From contig JSYX01000062.1 in the NCBI GenBank assembly GCA_000787465.1, positions 27,112 through 91,111 on the forward strand: DNA of 64,000 nt, given 5' to 3'. Below, piece by piece: positions 23,801 to 35,525 of the stretch. Numbering within the stretch: position 1 is the first letter of the stretch; each line of letters begins with the position of its first letter. Under the pieces are notes generated by a model. That model did not search any database. It was not told the origin of the DNA and was given only the letters and a program-made list of their open reading frames with translations. This stretch comes from Thermomucor indicae-seudaticae (lineage: Eukaryota > Mucoromycota > Mucoromycetes > Mucorales > Lichtheimiaceae). The translations under genes were made by a program, and so were the position numbers.

Positions 23801-23942
23801 CGGTACTCTCGCTGTCTGTCGGAATCGCATCAGTGTCTTGATGCCGCGTGGTCGACGTGCCGGGTTTCAACTCGGACTCTTGAAGGTTCTCCACTTGCTG
23901 CTGCTGCTGCTGCTGCGTCGTTGTCGTACTTTTTTCTGTCAT
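20850..23942 (-). CDS. Iml2/TTC39-family TPR protein
   Basis: Member of the Iml2 (inclusion body clearance)/TTC39 family, linked to lipid droplets and the mitochondrial outer membrane. The N-terminal part (23942-23324) is a low-complexity acidic tail with a poly-Gln run. A proposed 45-nt intron (23323-23279) removes an in-frame TAA. Exon 2 encodes EPVLRAIRHLFSNRFMKAKRLF, and a further intron (from 23193) leads to DPLHALGLGYMAFLK. Later exons give AECCLQIAILQLLQESVVGYI, KILRIVSAFGWKADKHLGFA and LLAYYTVLTSL. The largest exon (about 22010-21227) has YPNSAFFLYFAGRTSRLARN and WSPAIFRYLHGACL, the family core. The last exons give VTSWGLEHKVRARTFWETAL and end PAPQ, TAA at 20850-20852. About nine exons. 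The family is certain from the core; the N-terminal join depends on the short intron with a weak GTGGCA donor. Confidence 0.8.
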
Positions 23943-24536
23943 TGCGGGGGGGGGAGGAAAAAAGAGAGAAAGGGGACGGATCCTGTCAGTCAGGCACGTC
24001 TTTTTTTCTCACATGCAGCAAACTTTGGATCAGAATTTTCGGACCTTTGTGTATCCACATTGGGGCATCCCGATTGAACAGATCAGCACTGAACAATGAA
24101 CAGATCAAGGGATATATCAAGAAAAAAGCGCTGACGAACACGATTACATTGCGCGTCACTGAAAACAAACGCATATGAGGTACTTTGCAGTGCAGCTAGA
24201 CCACATAACTCGGTTTCTATTTGCTTGCTCGAAATCGAACTGATCAAAGCACTGTCCGCGTATTTAATCATAGACCGTTGATCTTGTGCTAGAAAAAAGC
24301 TACAAAGGTCGAAAGGTAGATGCAGCTTGCAAAACATACCGTCCGTAAGAACGTCAAATGTTACCAGGAAGACGAGCGGTGATGTTCCTCATATAAAGAA
24401 GATTAGTTCGGACCACGAGGGTGTTTATTCGCCAGTACTTTCACATTCGCGGTAAACGGGGATATATAAAAGATGGCTATAAGTACGCGATTGATGTTGC
24501 AAAGAGGTAGTGTTGTCGAGGGTGTAAAGAAGGGAG

Positions 24537-25117
24537 TTACATGATATAATCGGTCTGATAAGGCGCTACTCGATTCAACGGTTCTTCCAAATGTCGTGCT
24601 ATCGCTTCTGCCTATAAATTTCCTTAGATGAGCCACACCCATTCTTTCCGCTTTTCCATGGACTAACTAACTGATTACCTTTGCTCTTACAATGCCAAGA
24701 TCTACGCTCGAGTCGCCCACTAAACAAAGAAGCATAGAGCTCACGCTTGTCACAAAGACAATACCTTCCTGATCTTTCTGTTTAGCATAACAAGAACGAA
24801 AAGGGGACCCGGAACAAGTACCTCACACTGCAACAACAGGAACTTGAGGTCGCCTCGCAAAAAGTTTTCTGATGCGCAATGCTGTTTATAACTGCTCCAT
24901 ATATTGGCTGCAATGGCTGCATATGTTTTGGCTGATCGTCCACTGTCCGATACAAAGGCTAAGAGCGATCCCTCACTCGTCAAAAGCCTAACGCGAGGAC
25001 AGTTTCAATCTCTTTTTTCTCCTTCAAATGCTGGAAATGTCCATCATACAATGAAGCTTTGACGCCATTATGCATGGATTGCTGTAATACTTGGGAAATG
25101 ACTTTAGGCTTCAACAT
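24537..25117 (-). CDS. LAMTOR2: Ragulator subunit LAMTOR2 (roadblock/LC7 domain)
   Basis: Small scaffold subunit that, in the Ragulator/EGO complex, anchors Rag GTPases and mTORC1 on the lysosome or vacuole. Four exons join in perfect phase: 25117-25050, 24975-24822, 24768-24679 and 24611-24537, giving 128 residues (family about 125). Motifs along the chain match the family: MLKPKVISQVLQQ at the start, EGSLLAFVSDSG, AAIAANIWSSYK, DLKFLLLQCE, EGIVFVTSVSSMLLCLV and the tail ARHLEEPLNRV. The first intron uses GTATGA, the others GTACTT and GTAATC. Each exon is so short that the gene is hard to see as an open frame. The gene lies 421 nt beyond the TSC2 stop, in the same direction. Alternative: another roadblock protein, but the MLKPK start and LEEPL end favour LAMTOR2. 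Confidence 0.88.
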
Positions 25118-25537
25118 GACGAAGGCGTATCGAGAACGCGGAACCGGGACTTTTGACCCAATTTCGGGAATTCCAGCACCTTTATCCCGAGGCGCATTAC
25201 ACACGGTAAGAAACAGAGTAAATAGCACAGTATTCCATTTTGAAATAGTACATGATGTTCTTGTACATGATAGATATGTGTGTGCAAATGATGATTAACA
25301 TACTTTTTTGTTCTTTTGCGAGGTAAGTACATGAGCAATAACAGGACATGGGGATTTAGGATTGGGTGATTGGGAGAAGGGCGGGGCTAATGTGGGGTGA
25401 CAAACGTTTCGCTGTTGCAAGTAGATCGTACATTATAATATAATGTCTTGGTATATATATAGTTCATCCTGTTTAAGCATGGTTATCACCAGTAAACCAA
25501 AAAGTCCATTTCTTTGCTGCCTACCTTTTTTTTTTAC

Positions 25538-28500
25538 TCATGAATATTTTGTAAAGTCAAGTAATAACTCGACAGGCACGCCGCTTTCTCGGGTGGCTGC
25601 TGCTGCCACAGCTGCCAAGCTTGGCCGTCCATTGTTTCCAGTTGGTCCAGTAGCTGCCGCTGCTGCCGCCGCTGCTGCTGTCGCCGCTGCTGCTGATGCT
25701 GATGCTGTTGTGGTGGCGGCTGTAGTAGCAACGTTTGGCGACGAAGAACCCTGATCCGTTGTTGCTGTTGACGATCTACTCATTACTCGCTCACGGATAC
25801 GTTTGATTTGCCGTAACCGTTCTCGCCAGTGGGACACATATTCATGCCTGCCACCAGCGCCAGAATCCAGAAACACTTGCGCAAATATGTTTGCGTGTAA
25901 TGCCGTTTGACGCACAAAAGCCGGTAAGGACTGTCCAGACACAAGTTTGGGTTCTGATATGGGTCCGATTTCAGGCATATCTGGTCGACGTTGCATCTCC
26001 ACTTTGAAAAAAGTGTTCTCTAAGCCAGCTGGCTTGTTGGAAGTACTACTATCGGATGACATTACACCGACGCCTGGATAATAATAATAATAAGTTTTCT
26101 CGTTTGAGATAGAATGCGGGGATATCACGATATTGATAAAGTTGAATTGTCCTGGTAGGGTATCAAACGCATAGTCTTCGCCAGAATCATTGTACACGAT
26201 CGTGACAAAGTCGTTGCCGATATGCCGCTTCTTGCCGCTGCATTGTGGATCACGTTCCAGATTCGTTGGCATAAGCGTTGCGACGTGAAAAATCACTTCC
26301 GTCACGTCGTCTCGCCAAAAGTATGCGTATTTTCCGTCAATGTCCATTTCCCTGTCCAAACCGCCCGTGTTATCTTTTCGGCCTTTGAGGGGTTCGATCG
26401 TACCGAGCGAGTTCAGGAAATTGATGTAGGCTGGTGAACCATGGGTATTTGCTAAGATATCAACTTCCGTTTTCTGTCCCTTTCCAACATACAAGACGCC
26501 GATCTTGTGAAAATCAACGACAGGTATGCGGTCCAGGATAGCGATACTCCGGGCTGTTGCTTCGTCGTCAGGCAAGGGGGACATCTCCACTAGCCGAGTC
26601 AATTCCGGATAGTTACTTAGTTGCAGATACAGGAACACAGGGTCGAATACTTTCTCGGTTTTCCGCAATTGAATACTCACAGACTGCGCTATGGACAATG
26701 ATTCTCCAGGAGAAAAATCCGATAAAACTTGCTGCACAAAGTCCGTCATTTCGTGCCTGTATTGCTTCATCAACAGAGCTGGCAGAGTCCTGTAGTCAAT
26801 GCTATCCGACTCGATGCCGTTTTCGATATTGCACATCATTGACATTGTCCCTGACGGTCGTCGAATGATCACTTCTACCCGACCTAGTTCTGCTACTGTC
26901 TTGATCGTTAACAAAGTATGTCCGTAAACCCAAGTCCGTATGCTTTGTCTCTGCCCTGTATGGTCGCCACTCGATGGTGGTGAAGACGAACCGCCTGCTG
27001 CTGCTGCTGGTTGTTCACCCACTGGAGTCTTAGATGCCCGTGATTTCTTCGGAGACAGGCTGATATCGGCAAAGGTCAATCGAGACAGCATATCGATGCA
27101 AGTAAATGTTTGTTCGTCAATCCCTTTCCCCAGGGAGCTAGCGCTGAGAAGACGTTGAATAATGAACGACACATGCTTCCGTCGCTCACGTAGAGGCAGA
27201 GATGTAAACCAGATGGTGATAACCAAGTACGCCATGATCAGAACGTACTGTGATAAAGCGCCTTGGTTGCCACTACCGTGCTGTAAATTCACGTCTCGCT
27301 GCTGCTGCTGCTGCTGCTGCTGTGATTGTTGCAACGATCCACTGCTAGGGATAGGTGAGCCAGTAGACGACGGTGAACTAGCTGCCGTCAAAGAAGGCAT
27401 CCTCTGGGACTCTGCAGAAGAAGAAGTCTGGGAATGCTGGAGATAATTGAGCGCTATAGCAAACACGGGCTTGTACATGTCGCTCGTAAAGTTCGCGTAG
27501 AGATTTGGCAGTCGTGCGAGACCTGACAAGAACTCCAGAATATGCACTGAGACACTACTCACAGAAATAATTTGCGACATCCGTTGCAGGATCTCGTTGA
27601 GCATCTTTGCCACAGACAGTGGCAGTTCATGACAGCACACTGTGAGCGCATGAATACAAAGTTTGGTCGCTGCTGTAACCTGAGTCAGACCCATATAGAA
27701 CGCGTACACGATTTCATCTTGATTCTGCTTGCTAAATATACGTCGATAAGCAACAAGAACCATGAGTATGTTGAATGCGTGCACATTAAGGTCGTTCCGC
27801 CGGATATTCGGTGGTAAATTGCGTACGTTCTCCAGAAACTTGCGGTTGCTGATCCATGTCACAATACGTCTTCGCAACTTTTCAATCGTTGCACTGGCGC
27901 CGCAAAAGAGATGCTTGTTTCCGAGCTGCAGAGGTAGTCGTTGCAGCAGGAAATAGAGTAAATCCCAATTAGACGAGTGCGACAGTGCAGCAAGATAAAC
28001 TTCCAGAATATCGCCGATCGGAAGGCACTTGCTACCCTCATCCTCTGACTCGCTATAGGACAACACGACCGGGCTAACATAGATCGAGCGCCTACCGGGA
28101 GGTGTGAACGCTATGCCCGATACAGCCGCATTGTGCTTCTCCTCCTCAAGTTTTTCGTTCTTTCTTCTTTCCTGCATTTCTCGTATAGACTTTAGCAAAG
28201 TGTTCGTGTTGTCCACAGCTAACATAACAGAAGGACATCAGTAACCTGTAGCGGTACAGTCAACCACCCACCCCACCTGAAAAAAGCAGCACTTACGATC
28301 AGGTGCAATATAGATATGATGATTCTCTAAGCAGCGTAAGCGTAACAAGATATCCAAAACAGCGATTTTTGGTCCACCAAAAGGACACACAAGATCATCC
28401 GTGTTGAATCCAATACTTGTGATCGTCTTGAACAGTTTCAGACAAGTCATTGCGTCCGTGCTTTTTAGCTGCTCTTCAAAAAGCTCAACCAGACCACACA

Positions 28501-30640
28501 TTGCAGCAACACCAGTGCAATGAGTACTATCTCGAGCCTGGGAACTCTCGTATGGCACCGTAGGGCTGGTTCTATTCGGCGATGTCGTTGTACTTTGAGA
28601 CTGCGCATTCTGGACTGTACGGTACTTTTCGCCATGCGTCGGCGGATCTGTTTGTGATCTTCGAATGGCTGCTCTCCTAGCATCCGCGGTCTCTTCCCCC
28701 TCATGGTGTTCCGAATCCAACATATCACCCAGACAGCGACAAGACGCGCATTGACGAAGAATATCCAGAAGCTTGTCTACCGTGTCCTGATTCCGGCAGT
28801 CTGAAAGCGCCAACACCACGAGATCGATTGATTTTTGTCTTATCTCTGGGTGTGTCTCGCGAGCAGCGCCAGCCATCATGCGACATACAATTCTTTCGCT
28901 GATATCATCCAGATAGAAATCCTTGACAGCATTGCAAACATTGGTTACAATGGAGAGAACATGTAAGCGGACTGAAGGCGCCAGACTGCTAGGTATAAAG
29001 AACGTCTCAACTATGTCCAACAAGCATTCAATCCAACCATCTGAGGAGGGCAGGAGTAAATGTTCCGCTTCGTAATAATTGAGCAGCATATGTGTTGCAT
29101 CAGAGGAGATATGGTAACGCAGTCTGTAAAGGACACCCATAAAGCGATCGATAGGTCCAGTATAAGTCTTGCTTGTTTGTTTGCGATAAACATGGTCCAA
29201 AAAGCGCACAAGCAGATCGGCCAGACTATTATTACTCTTGCTATCTCCGGAAGTAGTTCCCTCCTCACGGACACTACTACTAACAGGAAACTGCAAAAGA
29301 CGTTCCTTGTCTTGTTCGTTCAAGTTGGTCAACAAACGCAGAGTGCAAATGTCGCATATATCCCAGACAGTCTCCCATTCCAGCAATGCCACACTCGAAT
29401 CTTTCTTTTGCTCCAGCATCTTCATCAAAGACTCGAGTATTCTGATCCGCATGATATCGTTGCCATGTTGAGCTCCACGCTTAAAATGGGTTATGATGAC
29501 TGAGTCCGGTACCTGGTACAGGTCAGCCAAATTCGCCTTTGCTGCGATGGACCCCCAGGCGGTTTCTGTCAGCAAGGAAATAGCACCAATCGCAACCTGG
29601 GTTGAGGTTGATTCTTGGTAGTTGGTGTCTTTTTCTTTTGTCACAGGTGACCCAATCGATTTGCAAAGAGTCAAGATAGCATTGTGAGCGCAATGAGATC
29701 GTAACAAGTTGGTGAAAATAGTCCAAGACGATTTGTCGGGTATTATCTCATCGGGCAACACTGTAGCTATACACAACATATCCATAAAGTCCCTTAATGC
29801 TCCAAAGGGCACGAACCGGTACCGTACAACGATGTCTGCGAATCCCAAGCATGCCTTGATATCACGAACATCGCTCGTCGACGAAGAAGAAAGCATTGCC
29901 TTTTTCACCGCCTGAATCATATCCATGACCTCTTTTTCTTCAAACATGGCAAAGTTGAATTTGCAGATATCGGTCAGCAGGTGCAAAATATCGCTGACAA
30001 AGTTCTTTTTTCCCTCCTCTTCTTCTTCTTCTGGTGATGATCGCCGTCGTAGTACTAGCGCTTTATCCAACCATGTTGTCAAGAGCTTTCCAATGTTCTT
30101 TTCAAAGTCTGAAATGTCTCTTCCGCCTTTGCATAATGCGACCAAAACACGGTACATGTCAGCAAAATCGTCCCAATTTTCATAGTTTCGTAACGTGCTG
30201 TAAAACATCACTCGCGCCATGCCGAACTCGCCATACTGTCCCTGAATACAGGCGATCATGAACTCGAATACAGTGTTGCGCGCAATGGGTGGCGAGTACG
30301 GGTCAATCAGGATATCTTGGACCGCAAAAAAGACATTGTCGAGCTGCGCAAACCGGTAACTCCGGCAAAGTTCTGAAAAAGCCCTTAGATGTCTACATCG
30401 TACTCGCAAAGGTTGCGACCTGGCGATCAGCGGAAGAATGATTCGAGCATCCAGGGACAAGGTGGGATCCGCGTTCTGAACGTTGAGACAGGATTCGATC
30501 GAAACGGACGAGGCGCGGGGTCGAAGGATATTGCTGAGCCAACGGGTCGACGAAGACGCCTGTCTTTGCGGAATGCTGGACATCAGACTACACGGAAAGC
30601 CAGGTGTGTCGATTGGTTGGTCGAAAACCCCGTTTCCCAA
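25538..30640 (-). CDS. TSC2: Tuberin, GTPase-activating protein for Rheb
   Basis: Catalytic subunit of the TSC complex that switches off Rheb and thereby mTORC1. Two exons (30640-28297 and 28218-25538) join in phase 1 across a 78-nt intron, giving about 1674 residues (human tuberin about 1800). The N-terminal half is alpha-helical HEAT-like (for example FSELCRSYRFAQLDNVFF). A central low-complexity zone has a poly-Gln run. The C-terminal RapGAP domain reads PVVDFHKIGVLYVGKGQ, SPAYINFLNSLG, then KRHIGNDFVTIVYNDSGED, where GND holds the catalytic Asn thumb. After it comes an Ala-rich tail coded by GCN repeats. The GAP core is intact. The first ATG (30640) is used; a second in-frame Met 19 codons later is an option. 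S. cerevisiae lacks the gene, many other fungi keep it. Confidence 0.93.
25590..25720. repeat. GCN/CAN trinucleotide-rich tract in the TSC2 3' end
   Basis: Alternating gct/gcc/gcg codon complements encode a run of Ala with Ser/Thr near the tuberin C-terminus. The tract is repetitive and may vary in length between strains. Confidence 0.85.
27296..27330. repeat. CTG/CAG repeat coding poly-Gln in TSC2
   Basis: About eight consecutive ctg units on the plus strand, read as CAG on the coding strand, give a poly-Gln stretch in the disordered centre of tuberin. Repeat length is likely polymorphic. Confidence 0.9.
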
Positions 30641-30931
30641 CGAGAAAAGACAAAAGAAAGTGCAAGAAGTTGAGCCAAAAAGGGTGGTGCAAAAGGGTCG
30701 AACCCAGCAGCCAATTGAAACAACTGTTTATTGAGCATCAACTGCAAACCAAGTTTGCGCTAAAGTGAGACCTGTTTCACGGCTAGTCAGTACATGATTT
30801 ACGTTGGATGAATACCTTCCGCTGAAACTTGGTTTTCAGTCAACGCAAAATATACCTCGAGCAGCATATAAGTCCAATCATCGTTAGATACTCCTTGTGA
30901 CGAGGTTGCATGGCTTATTACCAACAAATAC

Positions 30932-32686
30932 TTGTATGAAGAGATGGCAGGGGGGAAGCCGGAACAACCCGAATGCCTTGAAGACCCTTCACTTGGTTTC
31001 CTACTCGCAATTCAGACGATAAGGAATCGCCTGCTGCTCTTGCTTCCTCGTCCATGTATCTTGGAGCAAATGTCCGCCACGCCCGGACGATTTATCCCCG
31101 TTTTGCACGCCATCCTAGGAGAATACCGACTTGATCACCAGCAGGCTTCGACAATACCTCGGTTGTTCTCCACTGCAAAAATGGTGCCATTTCAATACTA
31201 TTTCAAGCATTGAAATAACACCGTTTCTGCAGTGCTCCTTGGCCCCAGAGCCGCATTATCACTGGCACTTCATTAGTGTAAATGCAAAAACGTTGTCAGC
31301 ACTGCTGGGATTGAAGGCTGATCCAAGGACGAGCTCCTACGACGATAACTTTCAAAAGTTCGATAAAGTCCTTGATTTTGGAAAACATGGATTTGATCGG
31401 TATGTGTTTTCGTGGTGACAATAACAACTGGGCGAGGCACTGATATCCTTTAAAGTATGAATAATGCCGCCATTTTTATTGACCAATTCAGAACCGACGG
31501 CTACGGTATTCATCTACTCTTCGCTCGTGGAGCAAAGACACCAGCAATTGAGCTTGATCTGAGCGACTTTACAATTGAAGAAATCGACGCGTTCTACCGG
31601 CCCTGTGGTCTAGATTCGGGAAGACGGCATATTTCTACGGCATCTTACGGCTGTGGGTCGGAGAGTGTCTGAGTGGACGCGAGTACTATGTCTTCACTGG
31701 CTCTCCACACAGAGCCAAGCAGCTACTCAAGAAAAAACGTGCTTATTTCATCGATCGAATCGAGTCTGGATTTCCAACTGGAAAAACTACAAATATTGCT
31801 GACTATTACACGAAGGTCGAGTGTTTTTTTTTGCAAATGAATCGGCGCTTTTTGACTTTTATGACCTGAAGATGGCTAACGATGGTTTCGAGCGTATCAA
31901 GGAAGACAACGGGCCAGAGAAGAATTGGCAAACGTCCTTCTTAATGGCGAGAAGAAGTATAACAAGTTAATGAGGAAGCACAGGTCCAGAAACCGAAAGA
32001 AAAGGTAGTAATACAGACGAAGGAAGCATTTATACAAGAAAAAGGTCAAGGATGGGGAAAGATTAGAATATTAAGATTACTATTTCTGTAGATGTCATGT
32101 ACTGAATTGCATTTGTTCTACAGGCTACCGACGCAACCTCTGTCTGCGATAAGGAGCATACTTGAAGGCTCTTCCTCACAGAGCAATACGAGCTTCAAAG
32201 ATCGCCAATGGGACTGGCGACACTCCTCCACAGCTTTTCCCACCCAGACCAACTGTTGTTGGCTGGCAAGGTCTTCGCCGCCAGTCGCAATGAGAAGTGT
32301 TCTGGACTATGCTTGTACAGAGGGAAAAACAACCAGTAAATCCCTCCAACGACGGCAAATTGCCTTTCATTATCTTTGGTGTTTAATCAAGATACAAGAC
32401 ACTACAGAGGAGATCGACCCGGCTTGGTTAACGCGCTTTGGCAAACTCTGAAAAGGCGAGAGGTACGGGGAGAAAAAGTTCAGGATGCATGGTCATCGAG
32501 GATGGAGTCCGACATCATGGCATACAAGTCTGTAAAAACTGTGGTATGATATGGAATCGCGACTGCAATGCCTCGAAAAAAACATGCTGTTTATTGCACA
32601 ATCAGTTTGGTGCGGCTTTGGCCGGTGGTCGCTCGACTGAAGCCGTGGATAGATGGCCGCTTATGCAATCAGAGACTAGTACCTAG
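30932..32686 (+). pseudogene. Decayed Fanzor (eukaryotic TnpB-like RNA-guided nuclease)
   Basis: Remnant of a Fanzor-type gene in several frames. A first piece (30932-31213) matches the pre-catalytic region weakly. From 31250 the chain reads HWHFISVNAKTLSALLG and a phase-changed piece starting KFDKVLDFGKHGFDR. Then comes IDQFRTDGYGIHLLF and the RuvC-I block CGLDSGRRHISTASYG, whose Asp codon is at 31613. Further on, ECLSGREYY and a piece YRGDRPGLVNALWQTLKRRE (about 32395-32455) resemble the RuvC-II to RuvC-III region of TnpB-like proteins. The zinc ribbon plus RuvC-III motif is CKNCGMIWNRDCNAS, with C at 32531 and the Asp at about 32561. Frameshifts and stops separate these pieces and the segment that should carry the D-E-x-x-T-S motif is damaged. 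No active protein is expected. No terminal repeats were found. Fanzors are known from mucoralean fungi and chytrids. Confidence 0.78.
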
Positions 32687-32875
32687 AATTGTTAACGAAT
32701 GGTAACTTACTCAAGATTGGATGTCTCATCCTTTACTTCTTCGACGTCTATGATATTGACCGCGACACCGACTGTTTCAGAATAAACTTTTACACGTCAG
32801 CTTATGCTTTATAAGAGTGCATATGAAACGGAAGGTTTCGCAAAATTTTCTGTTCCAGAAGAGTTGATCAACCTC

Positions 32876-33823
32876 ATGTGGTTCGCGGATGTCTACAATC
32901 CTGTGCAGGCAGGATCGATCGACGGCACCGACCAAACTCCTCATGATGCCGCTGTACATCGCGCCACCTTTGCTCATTGTAAGTCAAAAAGGTCAAGATT
33001 TTCTTTCGGTCTTTGCCAACCGCTCTCGATTCCAGATGAGCCGCCGAAGCATTTGTCAACAGACGCCCGAAAGACGATTTTTGTCGGTCGCTTGAATTAC
33101 GAGACCACAGAAGGTAATTGCTAGCAAGCAGACTTGTCGATTGGGGGACGCTTTGATTTACCTGTAATGTCATAAGAGGGGTTACGACATCACTTTGAAC
33201 GCTACGGCAAAGTCGTGAACGTGAAGTTGATACACAACATGGGTATGCAACTTTGATATATGTCTTCAAAATCTCTATATTAAGCATGGGCTATCAAAGT
33301 TACTGGTACTTCACGGGGCTATGGGTTTGTCACCTTTGAGCGTTCACACGAGGCACGCAAAGCTTATGAGTCAGCACATCGAACCGTCTTGGACGACCAC
33401 ATGCTGCTTGTGGACTATGAGCGTAGCAGAGTTATGAGAGGCTGGATCCCACGTCGACTAGGTGGTGGGTTCGGCGGTCGAAAGGAAAGCGGTCAGCTTC
33501 GGTTTGGTGCTCGCGACAAGCCTTTCCGATGGCCAATGTACGTATGACTACGACTATATGATGTCTGTTGCTGCTTCATTGTTATTATTACTGACGTTCC
33601 GTTTATTAGGAAAGCGGGTCGGGACGATGAAAATCGACTAAGAATATCGCCTGAACAGCGTAAAGCAGATAATTGGCGCTACTATATTGTCGGCGGACCA
33701 CGGAGCGAAGATGACAGGCAGCGAGACCACAGGGATTCGGGATATCGGCATAGGCACTATGAAGAATACCGCAGAAGGGATCATAGATATATACGTCATG
33801 AAGATCGACACCGCAGACCATGA
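32876..33823 (+). CDS. SNRNP35: U11/U12 snRNP 35 kDa protein (minor spliceosome)
   Basis: U1-70K-like component of the U11/U12 di-snRNP, which recognises U12-type introns. Exons: 32876-32978, 33036-33113, 33177-33242, 33300-33537 and 33610-33823, joined in phase by short introns. The N-terminal part has [21 protein letters not shown], nearly identical in pattern to the animal protein ([16 protein letters not shown]). A single RRM follows with RNP2 TIFVGRLNY and RNP1 RGYGFVTF. After it comes the hallmark [21 protein letters not shown] and the RFGxRDKPF box. The tail is Arg/His/Asp-rich. The hallmark separates it from U1-70K, which has GW.PRRLGGGLG but lacks the SIDGTD block. An earlier in-frame ATG at 32804 would add 24 residues. 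It lies 190 nt after the decayed Fanzor. Confidence 0.9.
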
Positions 33824-33884
33824 GCTTTTTTCTTCCATTCATTGTTGAATTTTTGAAGGACTGTTTTCCTTGTTCTTTTCACCA

Positions 33885-35016
33885 ATGTTGCGGATACTGT
33901 TCAGGACCTCGGCTAAAGTCAAACCAGTGGCGACCATTTCCCGGCCGAGCATTGCGGCGCGCTTTCTAACGACCAAACGTGCACCAGTCAATTTTGTCAG
34001 CAATAATTCGTCGCTTGCAAATACGTCTGAGCAGCTCTGGGAGCAATGGCGTGTTTTCATTCGCCCTTATTACTATGAGAGAAAAAAGCCGCGATCGTCA
34101 CTCTCTGACGCTCTTCGACAGCAAAACAATCTATTTCGTCGCCTTGGTCGGCGATTGGACAATGCCAATCCCAACACTATAATATGGACCATGATTGGCA
34201 CCAATGTCGGCGTGTTCTGCCTGTGGCAATATGCCATGTCTTGCTACCGGACGTTTGGAGACAGTTCTTGGCTAGCGTTTATGGACAAGCACTTTATGAC
34301 GACAACGGATTCGCTGTCTTTTCACCGATGGCATACACTGTTCACCAGTACGTTTTCCCATTCAATGTTATCACACCTCGGTATCAATATGGTTGTACTC
34401 CATTCGATGGGCACTGCTGTGATTGAGGCCATCGGCGCGTCTCGGTTTTTGCTTCTCTATGGAGTGGCCGGTATCACGGCATCGGTGGCGAGTGTCGTGT
34501 ACCAAAAGCATTTGCGACCCATGTTAGAGAGACGTTATAGGACAAGAGACCGGCGGGTTGCTGCTTCATTGGGCGCTTCAGGTGTGTTTAACGCAGCATT
34601 TATTGCATATCTAGAAAACTAACGCTAATGTCTTTGTACAGGTTCTCTTATGGGCATCACGACGTTTTTCGCATGCGCATGTAAGAACAAAGATTTAATA
34701 TACGCGACCAACTGATAATAATGAGCGGTTGTTAGTTCCTAGAGCCACGTTTCTCTTGTTTTTCGTTGTTCCTGTGCCGGCCATAGCTGCTGTCGTGGGT
34801 GTAGCTGGGTATGATCTTTACAATGCTTATACACTCCAGGTCAGTAAAGATATTTGGTTTCCCTCTTCATTGGTTAGTTGTTCTAATTGTTTTTGTTTTG
34901 GTCTATAGTCCGGCATTGTGGACAGTGCAGCACATGTAGGCGGTGCGGCATATGGAGCGGCTTATTGGTTCTTCCGTGTCAAACCATTACTCAGAGCTGG
35001 ACGGTGGCGCGTCTGA
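33885..35016 (+). CDS. PCP1: Mitochondrial rhomboid protease (PCP1/PARL-like)
   Basis: Intramembrane serine protease of the mitochondrial inner membrane, whose relatives cut Mgm1/OPA1 and PINK1. Exons: 33885-34581, 34642-34680, 34736-34839 and 34909-35016, joined in phase. The N-terminus is Arg/Ser/Thr-rich with no acidic residue in the first 30, a typical matrix-targeting signal. The catalytic core shows HRWHTLFTSTFSHSMLSHLGINM (WR-type and HxxxN), the Ser motif GASGSLMG split by the first intron, and the His motif DSAAHVGGAAYGAAYW. Length is about 315 residues. Start chosen at ATG 33885, because the preceding in-frame triplet set begins with TTG. About 60 nt separate it from the SNRNP35 stop, same strand. 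Confidence 0.9.
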
Positions 35017-35525
35017 TTATTTTAGTTGTCGCACTATCGTACATAGAAACTGCATCATATCCAATAGAAAATTCTCTTGAGCTTTAGTCGATACTGGCAA
35101 ACGAAAAGAGGAAAGCTGTGGTACTGATAATGCAACTGTCGTCGCGTCCCAATATCCCTCTCGCTTTATCTGCAAAGCTAAATGTGACATTCGTGCTCGA
35201 CTATCTACTTGTTTCTTCTCATCAAACCCGACTTTGACACCAGTTGTATGCATCTAAGCTGGCCAGCATGCCATAACCAAATTTGTAGTTGCTGCCTTAA
35301 GTGAGGGATTGCTCAAAATAAGGTGTTCAGTGAAGCGTATTATGTCATCAGATCGATGTAATTTCACGACGACGAAGCATTCCAAGAAGCTTTTGTGACA
35401 CGTGTTCTGCCACCTCTAGAGCCCATACACATAACTCCAGCAACCTTCAGCTACGCTGCTTTTGTATTCTTTTCTGTACTTGCTCAAACTAGCAAACACT
35501 ATGGAGAAGATCCAGAGTTTCGTCT

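Noticed and set aside
30685..30705. GGTTCGACCC-like B-box suggesting a tRNA gene upstream of TSC2
   Set aside because: No matching A-box, acceptor stem or anticodon arm could be folded around it.
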